Shown here: piece after piece, positions 11,126 to 20,026 of the stretch | How the letters are laid out: the number at the start of each line of letters is the position of its first letter | Numbering within the stretch: position 1 is the first letter of the stretch | Origin: Photobacterium galatheae | GTDB lineage: Bacteria > Pseudomonadota > Gammaproteobacteria > Enterobacterales > Vibrionaceae | Assembly: GCF_000695255.1 (NCBI RefSeq) | Contig: NZ_JMIB01000037.1 | Span: 20,074-84,073 of the forward strand | DNA length: 64,000 nucleotides | Reading direction: 5' to 3' | Translations under genes and position numbers: made by a program | The notes under the pieces: model-generated | Seen by the model: only the letters and a program-made list of their open reading frames with translations | Databases searched by the model: none | Told to the model about the DNA's origin: nothing

Positions 11126-12481
11126 TTAAAGGCGTGTAAAGTCATTGATGAGCGCCACAGCCATCAAAACGACCAAAATCGCTGAGCCAAGCCGGTATCC
11201 AATCTCCTGAATACGCTCTGAAACCGGGCGCCGCGTCACAGCTTCAATGGCAAAAAAGAGCAGATGACCGCCATCCAGGACCGGCAGAGGCAATAGATTC
11301 ACAATACCCAGGTTGACACTGATTAAGGCCAGAAACCCTAAAAAGTACACAATGCCATAGTCGGCCGTTGCTCCAGCGCCTTTGGCGATAGAAATTGGGC
11401 CACTCAAATTTTTCAGTGCAACGTCACCCGTCACGAGTTTCGCGACCATATCAAAGGTGAGCGTCACCAACTGCCAGGTTTTCTCCGTTGCCGCACCGAC
11501 CGCATCCAGTGGTCCATACTTTAACTGAAAACGTTGCTCCGCTGGCCAAGCCTCAACGACTGGTGCAAAACCGGCATAACCAACCAGCTCTCCGCTGGAT
11601 AGCTCTTTCGTCCGCGGCGTCAGTGGCGCATGAATGAGCGCACCATCACGCCGAAGCTGAACATCCAGGACCACTTCCGGGTTGGAACGGATTGCATCAA
11701 CGACTTGATTCCAGTCCGTTATTGGCTGTTGATTGATCGCAACAATCACATCACCAACCTGAAAACCAGCTTGCTGCGCCGCACCTTGCTCAACCAGTTG
11801 ACCAATTTCCAGTGTAATCGGTGGTGAATAAGGTGTGATCCCCAGCGTTGCCAGGATCATTTCCTTCTCCGGATCAAAAGACCAGGTTCTCAGATCCAAG
11901 CGAAGGGTTTTTTCATAATTTTCATCTGCTGGGACGACAGTCAGAGTCATCTCATCGTCACCAATATGACTAATCATTGCCATATTGACCGATTCCCAGT
12001 TCGAAGTTTGGATACCGGAAACAGACTTAAGTTCCATTCCGCCGGTGATCCCCGCTTGAGCAGCAATCGACTGCGGGGCGACCTCACCAATCACGGGCTT
12101 CACGGCTGGCACACCGATCAGATACACCACCCAGTAAGCAAAAATGGCAAACACAAAATTTGCTAGCGGGCCGGCAGCCACAATGGCACTGCGCTGCCAG
12201 AGCGCTTTATTGTTGAAAGCTTGGTGACGACGCTCTTCAGGAACAGCTTCAACCCGCTCGTCGAGCATTTTGACGTAGCCCCCAAGCGGAATCATCGCCA
12301 GTGTGAATTCTGTGCCCTGCTTATCGACACGTCGCCATAACGCCTTACCGAATCCAATCGAAAAACGTTCAACGTACACACCGCAACGACGTGCAACCCA
12401 GAAATGTCCGTACTCATGTACAGCAATCAGAATGCCTAACGCAACGAGGAAAGCGCCCAAGTTCCACAAAATACCTATCAT
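11126..12481 (-). CDS. rseP: Site-2 protease RseP
   Basis: 451 aa inner-membrane zinc metalloprotease that cleaves RseA after DegS to release sigma E. It also clears leftover signal peptides. The HEYGH zinc motif is at residues 22-26 in the first membrane segment. Two PDZ domains lie in the periplasmic middle ([11 protein letters not shown] and [13 protein letters not shown] regions). The second metal-ligand motif, [13 protein letters not shown], is near the C terminus. Its ATG overlaps the dxr stop by ATGA. Its position next to bamA links envelope-stress sensing to OMP assembly. Confidence 0.97.
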   Translation of the reverse strand: MIGILWNLGAFLVALGILIAVHEYGHFWVARRCGVYVERFSIGFGKALWRRVDKQGTEFTLAMIPLGGYVKMLDERVEAVPEERRHQAFNNKALWQRSAIVAAGPLANFVFAIFAYWVVYLIGVPAVKPVIGEVAPQSIAAQAGITGGMELKSVSGIQTSNWESVNMAMISHIGDDEMTLTVVPADENYEKTLRLDLRTWSFDPEKEMILATLGITPYSPPITLEIGQLVEQGAAQQAGFQVGDVIVAINQQPITDWNQVVDAIRSNPEVVLDVQLRRDGALIHAPLTPRTKELSSGELVGYAGFAPVVEAWPAEQRFQLKYGPLDAVGAATEKTWQLVTLTFDMVAKLVTGDVALKNLSGPISIAKGAGATADYGIVYFLGFLALISVNLGIVNLLPLPVLDGGHLLFFAIEAVTRRPVSERIQEIGYRLGSAILVVLMAVALINDFTRL

Positions 12482-13674
12482 TTCGTCACCTTCTGAATCA
12501 CTTGCTGTGCAAGTCGTCGAGCTGTTGCATCCAGAGCTAAAACACAGTCCAGACTGCGCGGCTCAGACAAATCGGCCAGCGTCAGAACTTGCTGATTGAC
12601 ACGCGCAATATCTGTAAAGCGCATCTCGCCGGCAAGAAAAGCTGCCACGGCGACTTCATTGGCGGCGTTCAGTGTGGTTGTCGCAGCCTGGCCACTGTAA
12701 CACGCATCAATTGCCAGTTGCAGACAAGGGTAACGCGACATATCTGGTGCCATAAACGTAAACTCGCCGATTTTCGTAAAGTCGAGAGGCTTCACCCCAG
12801 CTTCAACCCTTTCCGGATAAGCCATCGCAAATGCAATCGGCGTCTGCATGTCCGGCAAACCCAATTGCGCCAGAACCGAGCCGTCTCTGTACTGCACCAT
12901 CGAGTGGATCACCGACTGTGGGTGGATCAGAACCTCCAGTTGTTCTCTTGATGCATTAAACAACCAGCGCGCTTCAATATACTCCAGCCCTTTATTCATC
13001 ATAGTGGCCGAATCCACAGAAATCTTCGGCCCCATCGACCAGTTCGGATGGGCAATCGCCATTTCTGGCGTCACAGCATCCAGCTCACTCACATCCGTAT
13101 ACCGGAAAGGGCCGCCAGAACCGGTCAGCAAAATTTTGCTAATCCCGGATTCAGCAAGATCACATCGCCCCGGATTCCGTTGTACTTCTACTGGTAGACA
13201 CTGAAAAATAGCATTATGTTCACTATCAATGGGTAATAATTCTGCGCCGTATTTCGTGACCGCATCAATGAACATCTGCCCGGACATAACGAGCGCTTCT
13301 TTGTTTGCAAGCAGAATGCGTTTCCCGGCTTTTACCGCAGCCATGGTTGGCAGCAAACCAGCCGCACCAACAATCGCCGCCATCACGGTATCAACCTCAT
13401 CCAAGGCCGCGATTTCACACATGCCGGCCTCGCCGGAGAGCACCTGAGTTTGAAGCCCCTGCGCAGACAGTTGCCGGGCCAGGTCTTGGGCAGCCTGCTC
13501 ACAAGCCATCGCTGCATACTTCGGTCGCCACTGGCAACAGAGTTCAAACATTTTTTGGCTGTCTGTTCCGGCAGCCAATGCAACCACGTCAAAAAGGTCT
13601 GGGTTCACAGCCGCGACGCCCAGAGTACTCGTACCAATCGAACCGGTTGCTCCAAGAATGGTTAACTTACGCAT
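12478..13674 (-). CDS. dxr: 1-deoxy-D-xylulose 5-phosphate reductoisomerase
   Basis: 398 aa (E. coli 398). NADPH- and metal-dependent enzyme that makes 2-C-methyl-D-erythritol 4-phosphate, the committed step of the MEP isoprenoid pathway. The Rossmann motif [12 protein letters not shown] is at residues 7-18. The metal and substrate residues lie in [12 protein letters not shown] and GSGGPFR, and [18 protein letters not shown] sequence follows. It feeds undecaprenyl synthesis by uppS, two genes upstream. Confidence 0.97.
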   Translation of the reverse strand: MRKLTILGATGSIGTSTLGVAAVNPDLFDVVALAAGTDSQKMFELCCQWRPKYAAMACEQAAQDLARQLSAQGLQTQVLSGEAGMCEIAALDEVDTVMAAIVGAAGLLPTMAAVKAGKRILLANKEALVMSGQMFIDAVTKYGAELLPIDSEHNAIFQCLPVEVQRNPGRCDLAESGISKILLTGSGGPFRYTDVSELDAVTPEMAIAHPNWSMGPKISVDSATMMNKGLEYIEARWLFNASREQLEVLIHPQSVIHSMVQYRDGSVLAQLGLPDMQTPIAFAMAYPERVEAGVKPLDFTKIGEFTFMAPDMSRYPCLQLAIDACYSGQAATTTLNAANEVAVAAFLAGEMRFTDIARVNQQVLTLADLSEPRSLDCVLALDATARRLAQQVIQKVTK

Positions 13675-13751
13675 ATCTTCACTACTTTATGAATACAGAC
13701 GACAATAGCCGATATGCCACCGACCCACGCACACGCCCTTCTCCTGGCGCT

Positions 13752-13791
13752 AAAATCAAATCGGGGGAAGTGGTTACCCGCTTCCCCCGAA
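13752..13791 (-). terminator. Intrinsic terminator after cdsA
   Basis: In the 124-bp gap between cdsA and dxr the minus strand carries TCGGGGGAAG / CTTCCCCCGA, a 10-bp perfect stem with a 10-nt loop. It is followed by TTTGATTTT. It would separate uppS-cdsA transcription from dxr-rseP-bamA, fitting a separate (for example sigma E) promoter for the downstream block. Confidence 0.65.
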
Positions 13792-13798
13792 TCAGGCA

Positions 13799-14647
13799 TT
13801 AAATCAGCCAGAGATAGAGCAATGCAAACACAGGCAGTGCTGCTGTCAGACTATCTATTCGGTCAAGGATACCACCATGTCCTGGTAAGATCTGTCCGCT
13901 ATCTTTAATTCCCGACACACGTTTGAGCATACTTTCGACCAGATCGCCAAAAACCGAAGCAATCACGGTGAGCACCACAGTCGCCAGCAGAGCGCCGCTG
14001 TGGCTAAACGGAATACCAAAGAGTGCTGCTGCACCCCAGGCGACAACCACAGCCAGGGCAACACCGCCCGCCAGACCTTCCAAGGTTTTATTAGGACTGA
14101 CCTTCGGTGCCATTTTATGACGACCAAAACGTTTACCGGCAAAGTAAGCGCCACTATCAGCAGCCCAGACCAGCAAACAAACCAGCATCACCAACTTGGC
14201 ACCGTAGAAAGGAGACTCTGCATAATTGACCGCACGAAGCATCACCACGCCCCAAAAGAAAGGAATGAGCGTCAGCAGGCCAAAGCAGTATCGCAGCAAA
14301 GTTGAACGGGTCCAGAAGCCGGATTTATCCGGATAAGTGACCACCAGCAGGCAGGCGAACAGCCACCAGGCGCCACCCAAAGCCAGCATCGTGTGATGGG
14401 CGGTGTGCAATTCTCCCAAAGCGATTGCATCCGTCGGGAGAACCAGAAAAGATGACAGCAGTACCAGCACAGGCGGCACCATCGCCAACAGACGAGAACG
14501 GGTATTTACAAACTGGGTCCATTCCCAGAAACCAGCCAGGGTAATTCCAGCCAGTGCAAACATGAATCCCGAAAAAGGGAGCAGAAAGATTCCGGCAATC
14601 ACAACAGGTGCCAGAACCAGTGCAGTCAAAATTCGTTGCTTAAGCAA
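13799..14647 (-). CDS. cdsA: Phosphatidate cytidylyltransferase
   Basis: 282 aa polytopic inner-membrane enzyme making CDP-diacylglycerol from phosphatidic acid and CTP. The C-terminal signature SMLKRVSGIKDSGQILPGHG followed by GGILDRIDSL is the CDP-DAG synthase PROSITE-type motif. About eight hydrophobic segments are visible. The start is TTG (TTG CTT AAG CAA), behind GAGAGGAA at about 5-nt spacing. It is preceded by uppS on the same strand. Confidence 0.96.
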   Translation of the reverse strand: MLKQRILTALVLAPVVIAGIFLLPFSGFMFALAGITLAGFWEWTQFVNTRSRLLAMVPPVLVLLSSFLVLPTDAIALGELHTAHHTMLALGGAWWLFACLLVVTYPDKSGFWTRSTLLRYCFGLLTLIPFFWGVVMLRAVNYAESPFYGAKLVMLVCLLVWAADSGAYFAGKRFGRHKMAPKVSPNKTLEGLAGGVALAVVVAWGAAALFGIPFSHSGALLATVVLTVIASVFGDLVESMLKRVSGIKDSGQILPGHGGILDRIDSLTAALPVFALLYLWLI

Positions 14648-14783
14648 GCTTGTTCCTCTCGTTATAATTTATCTTTGTCGCTTCTTAGCAATATCTTGCT
14701 CGGTCGCAATGCAACAAGCCACGTGCTTGTTACCAGAATGGCAGCGGGATTCCAGTTTCCACTGCCACTGGCGTTGCTACTGG

Positions 14784-15551
14784 TTATTTCGTAGCTAGTA
14801 GCATTTTTATTTGTTCACCCGTACAGCCAAAGCGACGTTCCCGGTTCATAAACCAGGCAATGGCATCGGAGAAAGTATCTTCATCAAAATCTGGCCAGAA
14901 CTGTGGGGTGAAGTACAGTTCAGCATAGGCTGTCTGCCAGAGCATAAAGTTGCTAATCCGGCATTCACCACTGGTGCGGATCAGCAAATCAACATCCGGG
15001 AGACCCTGGGTTGTCAATCGCTCCGCCAGCATGGCTTCGGTAATATCTTCTGGGGCTAACCCTTGCTCAGCAACCTCACGCGCCAGCGCTTGGGTTGCCT
15101 GAATGATATCCCATTGTCCGCCATAATTCGCAGCCACGTTCAGAACCATGCCGGTATTGCTTGCCGTCAGTGTTTCTGCCGCTGCAATTTTGTCTTGCAG
15201 ACGCTGACTGAAACGGCTGGTATCGCCAATAATTTTCAGGCGAATGTTATTTTTGTGCAGGCGTTTCACTTCACGACCTAAGACGGTCAGGAACAGCTCC
15301 ATGAGCAGAGAAACTTCATCTTCCGGGCGACGCCAGTTTTCACTACTGAATGCAAACAATGTAACAACCTGAATTCCCAGGCGGCTCGCAACAGAGACAG
15401 TTTTTCGTACGGCTTCCACACCGGCTTTATGGCCAAACACTCGCGCTTTGCCCTTCGCTTTTGCCCAGCGACCGTTCCCATCCATAATGATGGCAACGTG
15501 CTTCGGCAGCTTTTGAGCATACCATTCAGTGTTGGTTGTAGGCTCTGCCAT
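14784..15551 (-). CDS. uppS: Ditrans,polycis-undecaprenyl-diphosphate synthase
   Basis: 255 aa cis-prenyltransferase that elongates farnesyl diphosphate to the C55 lipid carrier used for peptidoglycan and O-antigen. The [11 protein letters not shown] motif holds the catalytic Asp at residue 24. Other family blocks are [11 protein letters not shown] and [15 protein letters not shown]. Its ribosome site follows directly after the frr terminator. Confidence 0.96.
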   Translation of the reverse strand: MAEPTTNTEWYAQKLPKHVAIIMDGNGRWAKAKGKARVFGHKAGVEAVRKTVSVASRLGIQVVTLFAFSSENWRRPEDEVSLLMELFLTVLGREVKRLHKNNIRLKIIGDTSRFSQRLQDKIAAAETLTASNTGMVLNVAANYGGQWDIIQATQALAREVAEQGLAPEDITEAMLAERLTTQGLPDVDLLIRTSGECRISNFMLWQTAYAELYFTPQFWPDFDEDTFSDAIAWFMNRERRFGCTGEQIKMLLATK

Positions 15552-15564
15552 ACATTTTCCTCAA

Positions 15565-15597
15565 CAAAAAAGCGCCGTGCTGCACGCACAGCGCTTC
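15565..15597 (-). terminator. Intrinsic terminator after frr
   Basis: On the minus strand AAGCGC-T-GTGC, a GTGCA loop and GCAC-G-GCGCTT form a strong stem followed by TTTTTT. It ends about 15 nt before the uppS ATG. Confidence 0.75.
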
Positions 15598-15638
15598 AGA
15601 GCTTATCAAGCTAAAGTCGAACCGAAGTCAGGTCGCCC

Positions 15639-16196
15639 TTAAACTTCCATCAACTCTTTTTCTTTCGCTTCTAAAATAGCATCGATTTTCTTCACTGCAG
15701 CATCAGTCAGCTTCTGGATATCATCCTGAGCACGACGATCGTCGTCTTCAGAGATTTCTTTATCTTTCAGCAGCGCTTTCACATCTGCATTCGCATCACG
15801 GCGGATATTGCGCACAGCCACACGGCCTTGCTCTGCTTCTGCACGAACGACCTTCACCAGATCTTTACGACGCTCTTCCGTCAGTGGTGGCAGCGGTACA
15901 CGAATCACGGTGCCAGCTGATGACGGGTTCAGACCCAGATCAGACATCATGATGGCTTTTTCAATTTTAGGCGTCAGCTCTTTGTCAAAAACAGTAATCG
16001 CCAGGGTACGCGCATCTTCAGCGATGACGTTTGCAACTTGACGCAACGGCGTATTAGAGCCGTAGTATTCAACCTGGATGCCATCCAGCAAACTTGGGTG
16101 TGCACGACCAGTACGCACTTTTGCCAGTTGAGTTTTCAGTGCTTCAACACTTTTTTCCATACGCGTTTGCGCATCAGTTTTAATTTCGTTAATCAC
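15639..16196 (-). CDS. frr: Ribosome recycling factor
   Basis: 185 aa, the standard length. With EF-G it splits post-termination ribosomes. The family segments [14 protein letters not shown] and [26 protein letters not shown] are clear, and the C terminus is a long helix ([19 protein letters not shown]). The start codon is GTG (GTG ATT AAC), with AAGGGT upstream. It lies downstream of pyrH in the conserved rpsB-tsf-pyrH-frr order. Confidence 0.97.
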   Translation of the reverse strand: MINEIKTDAQTRMEKSVEALKTQLAKVRTGRAHPSLLDGIQVEYYGSNTPLRQVANVIAEDARTLAITVFDKELTPKIEKAIMMSDLGLNPSSAGTVIRVPLPPLTEERRKDLVKVVRAEAEQGRVAVRNIRRDANADVKALLKDKEISEDDDRRAQDDIQKLTDAAVKKIDAILEAKEKELMEV

Positions 16197-16223
16197 GTTT
16201 GTACCCTTGAATAGTCGGTCTCA

Positions 16224-16244
16224 GTGAGGGAGGCAGTCCCTCAC
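16224..16244. repeat. Inverted repeat between pyrH and frr
   Basis: Perfect 8-bp arms GTGAGGGA / TCCCTCAC with a 5-nt loop in the 68-bp pyrH-frr gap. There is no T-run. It is probably an mRNA processing or stability hairpin. Confidence 0.5.
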
Positions 16245-16264
16245 CCTATCAATATCTTGCGTCC

Positions 16265-16996
16265 TTAGTCGCCATTGGCGATCAAGGTACCTTCAGCTTC
16301 ACCCATCACCACTTTGCGCAGCGCTCCCGGCTTATTCATGTTAAATACACGAATTGGCATACCGTGATCACGTGCCAGTGTGAATGCTGCGAGATCCATG
16401 ACTTTCAGTTCTTTTTCCAGAACGTCCTGATAACCTAGCTTATCATATAGAACTGCTTCTGGGTTTTTAACTGGATCTTCGCTGTAAACACCATCGACTT
16501 TTGTGGCTTTGAGCACAACATCAGCTTCAATTTCAATACCACGCAGACACGCAGCGGAATCTGTTGTAAAGAAAGGGTTCCCTGTACCGGCAGAGAAAAT
16601 AACGACGCGGCCCTGGCGAAGCTGACTGATTGCTTCCGCCCAATTATAGCTGTCACACACACCATTCAGCGGAATGGCTGACATTACTTTCGCGTTCACA
16701 TAGGCACGGTGCAGTGCGTCGCGCATGGCCAGGCCATTCATCACGGTTGCCAGCATACCCATGTGATCGCCCACAACTCGGTTCATACCCGCAGCAGCCA
16801 GACCTGCACCACGGAACAGGTTACCACCACCGATAACCAGACCCACTTGTACGCCCAGTTCTACCAGTTCTTTGATTTCCTGAGCCATACGGTCCAGAAC
16901 ATGTGCATCAATACCAAAACCTTCGTCGCCCTGCAGCGCTTCACCGCTCAGTTTCAGCAGGATCCGTTGATAAGTCGGTTTAGGATTTGTGGTCAT
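16265..16996 (-). CDS. pyrH: Uridylate kinase
   Basis: 243 aa hexameric UMP kinase of pyrimidine nucleotide synthesis, belonging to the amino-acid-kinase fold. The N terminus has [20 protein letters not shown], followed by [12 protein letters not shown] and [16 protein letters not shown]. These are the nucleotide- and UMP-binding loops typical of bacterial PyrH. It lies between tsf (separated by a terminator) and frr. Confidence 0.97.
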   Translation of the reverse strand: MTTNPKPTYQRILLKLSGEALQGDEGFGIDAHVLDRMAQEIKELVELGVQVGLVIGGGNLFRGAGLAAAGMNRVVGDHMGMLATVMNGLAMRDALHRAYVNAKVMSAIPLNGVCDSYNWAEAISQLRQGRVVIFSAGTGNPFFTTDSAACLRGIEIEADVVLKATKVDGVYSEDPVKNPEAVLYDKLGYQDVLEKELKVMDLAAFTLARDHGMPIRVFNMNKPGALRKVVMGEAEGTLIANGD

Positions 16997-17035
16997 TTAT
17001 TGTACCTTCCAGGCTTACTATAGAGATATGGAGTT

Positions 17036-17066
17036 GTAAAAAGACCGTAGCCTTGGCCACGGTCTT
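17036..17066 (-). terminator. Intrinsic terminator after tsf
   Basis: On the minus strand GAAGACCGTGGCC, AA and GGCTACGGTC form a long stem with a minimal loop (one G-U), followed by a T-run TTTTT. It lies just past the tsf stop. Confidence 0.8.
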
Positions 17067-17088
17067 CGAATGAGCAATTCGCGAAGGA

Positions 17089-17934
17089 TTAACCTTTCTG
17101 CGCCAGAGCTACTTCTTCTGCAAAGCTCAGGCCTTCGGCTTTCTCGATACCTTCACCAACTTCCAGGCGGATGAAGTTAGAAACAGAAGCACCGCTTTCT
17201 TTCAGAACGTCACCAACAGATTTCTTAGGTTCCATGATGAAAGGCTGGCCAGTCAGAGACACTTCGCCAGTGAACTTCTTCATGCGGCCTTCAACCATCT
17301 TCTCAGCGATTTCTTGAGGCTTGCCTTCGTTCATGGCGATTTCAACCTGAACTGCACGCTCTTTTGCAACAACGTCTGCTGGTACATCTTCTGGGTTCAC
17401 GTACTCAGGACGAGAAGCAGCAACGTGCATTGCAATGTGCTTCAGCGTTTCGTCTTCGCCGTTACCTGCAACAACAACACCGATGCGGTCGCCGTGACGG
17501 TAAGAAGCAACTTTCTCGCCTTCAATGTAAGCAACACGGCGGATAGAGATGTTCTCGCCGATTTTCGCAACCAGTGCAACACGCTTCTCTTCGAATTGTG
17601 CTTGCAGTGCTTCAACGTTAGCTTTGCTTGCCAGTGCAGCTTCAGCAACTTCGTTTGCGAAGCCCAGGAAGTTGCCGTCTTTCGCAACGAAGTCAGTCTG
17701 GCAGTTTACTTCTACCAGTGCAGCAACACCGCCTTCGGTCTTGATGATGATAGAACCTTCAGCAGCGATGTTACCTGCTTTCTTAGCCGCTTTAGCAGCA
17801 CCGCTCTTACGCATGTTCTCGATGGCCAGCTCGATGTCTGCATTGGCTTCAACCAGAGCTTTTTTACATTCCATCATGCCTGCGCCAGTACGCTCACGCA
17901 GTTCTTTAACCAGGGCAGCTGTAACTGTTGCCAT
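17089..17934 (-). CDS. tsf: Elongation factor Ts
   Basis: 281 aa guanine-nucleotide exchange factor for EF-Tu. The N-terminal UBA-like segment has [17 protein letters not shown]. The core carries the EF-Ts signature [13 protein letters not shown], whose TDFVAKD residues contact EF-Tu. It lies downstream of rpsB with an attenuator-like hairpin in the gap, as in other gammaproteobacteria. Confidence 0.98.
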   Translation of the reverse strand: MATVTAALVKELRERTGAGMMECKKALVEANADIELAIENMRKSGAAKAAKKAGNIAAEGSIIIKTEGGVAALVEVNCQTDFVAKDGNFLGFANEVAEAALASKANVEALQAQFEEKRVALVAKIGENISIRRVAYIEGEKVASYRHGDRIGVVVAGNGEDETLKHIAMHVAASRPEYVNPEDVPADVVAKERAVQVEIAMNEGKPQEIAEKMVEGRMKKFTGEVSLTGQPFIMEPKKSVGDVLKESGASVSNFIRLEVGEGIEKAEGLSFAEEVALAQKG

Positions 17935-17964
17935 TGTTATATCCTCAGTTTTTAAATCTTGGTG

Positions 17965-17994
17965 TAAAAATCAGGGGCCTGTGAGGGGCCCCTG
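17965..17994 (-). terminator. Attenuator/terminator between rpsB and tsf
   Basis: On the minus strand CAGGGGCC, a 7-nt loop and GGCCCCTG are followed by ATTTTTA. A partial terminator here would lower tsf expression relative to rpsB. Confidence 0.7.
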
Positions 17995-18048
17995 TTAACC
18001 ATACTTAGTTTACACAAGGTAACTTAAGATGCTCAAAGGAGCGACTGA

Positions 18049-18777
18049 TTACTCAGCTTCTACGAAACCGTCTTGCTCAGCCTGGGCAACGATGTCCTGG
18101 TTACGAGCTTCAGTAACGGTTGTCGCTACAGCGCCTGTGTACAGCTGGATAGCACGGATTGCGTCATCGTTACCTGGGATAACGTAATCTACGCCGTCTG
18201 GGTTAGAGTTCGTATCTACGATAGAGAATACTGGGATACCCAGGTTGTTCGCTTCTTTGATAGCGATGTGCTCGTGATCAGCATCGATAACGAACATTGC
18301 GTCAGGCAGACCGCCCATGTTCTTGATACCGCCCAGAGATTTCTCCAGTTTTTCCATTTCACGAGTACGCATCAGCGCTTCTTTCTTAGTCAGCTTGTCG
18401 AAAGTACCGTCAGTAGACTGAGTCTCCAGGTCTTTCAGACGCTTGATTGACTGGCGAACAGTTTTCCAGTTAGTCAGCATACCGCCCAACCAACGGTTGT
18501 TCACATAGTACTGGTCACAGCTGATTGCAGCTTCTTTGATAGATTCGCTGGCTGCACGCTTAGTACCAACGAACAGGATTTTACCCTTGCGAGCAGCGAT
18601 CTTGTTGATCTCAGCCAGCGCGTCGTTGAACATTGGTACAGTTTTCTCAAGGTTGATGATGTGCACACGGTTACGAGCACCGAAGATGAATGGCTTCATC
18701 TTAGGGTTCCAGTAACGAGTTTGGTGACCAAAGTGAACACCAGCCTTCAGCATGTCGCGCATTGATACAGTTGCCAT
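18049..18777 (-). CDS. rpsB: 30S ribosomal protein S2
   Basis: 242 aa. Late-assembling small-subunit protein at the head-body junction. The N terminus [28 protein letters not shown] and the block [18 protein letters not shown] are characteristic S2 sequences. It is divergent from map and has a long structured 5' leader. Codon use is strongly biased, as expected for a ribosomal protein. Confidence 0.98.
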   Translation of the reverse strand: MATVSMRDMLKAGVHFGHQTRYWNPKMKPFIFGARNRVHIINLEKTVPMFNDALAEINKIAARKGKILFVGTKRAASESIKEAAISCDQYYVNNRWLGGMLTNWKTVRQSIKRLKDLETQSTDGTFDKLTKKEALMRTREMEKLEKSLGGIKNMGGLPDAMFVIDADHEHIAIKEANNLGIPVFSIVDTNSNPDGVDYVIPGNDDAIRAIQLYTGAVATTVTEARNQDIVAQAEQDGFVEAE

Positions 18778-18806
18778 TGAATATTCCTCAATTGGGGTTA
18801 GGCGTC

Positions 18807-18901
18807 CACATATCCCATGCTACCGACCCTTGGCTGACTTATCAGCCGACTTATCGCTTAGCAATAAACCTTGGGCACCCCGGAGCACGTGTCGATATGT
18901 G
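18807..18901 (-). promoter_or_regulatory. rpsB 5' leader element (S2 autoregulatory / t44-type RNA)
   Basis: The rpsB leader contains a long-range closing helix with perfect 8-bp arms: CACATATC (18901-18894 on the minus strand) and GATATGTG (18814-18807). It encloses a GGCTGATAAGTCAGCC hairpin and a GGGGTGCCC segment. In E. coli the map-rpsB gap yields the t44 RNA, now viewed as the S2-responsive rpsB leader, and position and strand match here. Function is inferred from synteny and structure, not from an alignment. Confidence 0.62.
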
Positions 18902-18984
18902 TGAGTGATTAATAAAATAATGTTTTTGTAATCTGACCTACCGGGTTAATTTTCATCAACGCACAATCTGGCAAATTACGGCGC

Positions 18985-19012
18985 GCTTTATACCATATTT
19001 TTGCCGTGAAAA
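18985..19012 (-). promoter_or_regulatory. Candidate rpsB-tsf promoter with GC-rich discriminator
   Basis: On the minus strand a TATAAA hexamer (18992-18987) is followed at once by GCGCGCC, the GC-rich discriminator typical of stringently controlled ribosomal promoters. The -35 is weak (TGGATT, about 18 bp upstream). The transcript would carry a leader of about 200 nt before rpsB. Confidence 0.5.
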
Positions 19013-19113
19013 TCCAGTCCAAATCTCCCCCGCATCCGCAAAGCCAGTTTCCATCTGGTGCATGCGCTGATACCATAATTAAGTATAGAGACTGATAGGG
19101 TAGAGAAGTTCGT

Positions 19114-19911
19114 ATGAGCATTAAGATCAAGACGGCTGAAGAAATCGAAAAGATGCGCATCGCTGGCCAATTGGCTGCAGACGTGCTGGAAATGATTGAG
19201 CCGTATGTCAAACCTGGCGTATCCACTGAAGAACTGGACCGGATTTGCCATCAATACATCACGGAAACCCAGGATGCTGTCCCGGCTCCGCTGAACTACC
19301 ACGGTTTCCCGAAATCCATCTGCACCTCCATCAACCACGTGGTCTGCCATGGTATTCCAAGTGAGCAGGATGTACTGAAAGACGGTGATATCATCAACAT
19401 CGACATTACGGTGATCAAAGATGGTTACCACGGCGATACCTCGAAGATGTTTGAAGTGGGTGAAGTCTCACTGGAAGACAAGCGCCTGTGCCGTGTTGCA
19501 CAGGAAAGCCTGTACCAGGCCATCAAAAAAGTGAAGCCCGGTACAAAACTGGGCGAAATTGGCACAACGATTCAGAAATTCGTGAAGAACGGTAACAGCC
19601 GTTTCACGATTGTTCGCGACTACTGTGGTCACGGCATTGGTGATGAGTTCCACGAAGAACCACAAGTGGTTCATTACAAGAACAACGACCGCACCCTCCT
19701 GAAAGCCGGCATGTGTTTCACCATCGAGCCAATGATCAACGCCGGTAAGTTCGGTTGTATCCTGGATGATGACGATGGCTGGACGGTTTACACCGTGGAC
19801 GGCAAGAAATCAGCGCAGTGGGAGCACACCCTGCTGGTCACCGAGACCGGTTGTGAAATTCTGACCCTGCGGAAAGAAGAATCACTGCCACGTGTGATGA
19901 AAAACGCCTGA
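19114..19911 (+). CDS. map: Type I methionine aminopeptidase
   Basis: 265 aa. Removes the initiator Met from nascent proteins. All five metal ligands are in recognisable blocks: INIDITV and YHGDTSKMF (two Asp), GHGIGDEFHE (His), FTIEPMIN (Glu) and QWEHTLLVT (Glu). It is transcribed away from rpsB, with an intrinsic terminator after it. Confidence 0.97.
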   Translation: MSIKIKTAEEIEKMRIAGQLAADVLEMIEPYVKPGVSTEELDRICHQYITETQDAVPAPLNYHGFPKSICTSINHVVCHGIPSEQDVLKDGDIINIDITVIKDGYHGDTSKMFEVGEVSLEDKRLCRVAQESLYQAIKKVKPGTKLGEIGTTIQKFVKNGNSRFTIVRDYCGHGIGDEFHEEPQVVHYKNNDRTLLKAGMCFTIEPMINAGKFGCILDDDDGWTVYTVDGKKSAQWEHTLLVTETGCEILTLRKEESLPRVMKNA

Positions 19912-19947
19912 CAAAAACCAGTCGTCATCGACTGATATAAAGACACC

Positions 19948-19974
19948 AAAGCCAGCATTCTGCTGGCTTTTTTG
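19948..19974 (+). terminator. Intrinsic terminator after map
   Basis: AAAGCCAGCA, a short TTC loop region and TGCTGGCTTT form a near-perfect stem followed by a T-run. Confidence 0.85.
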
Positions 19975-20026
19975 TTCCCCCGTTTCAGGCTAGAGTAAAG
20001 GAAAGTACAACTGGGCATGGACCGCA

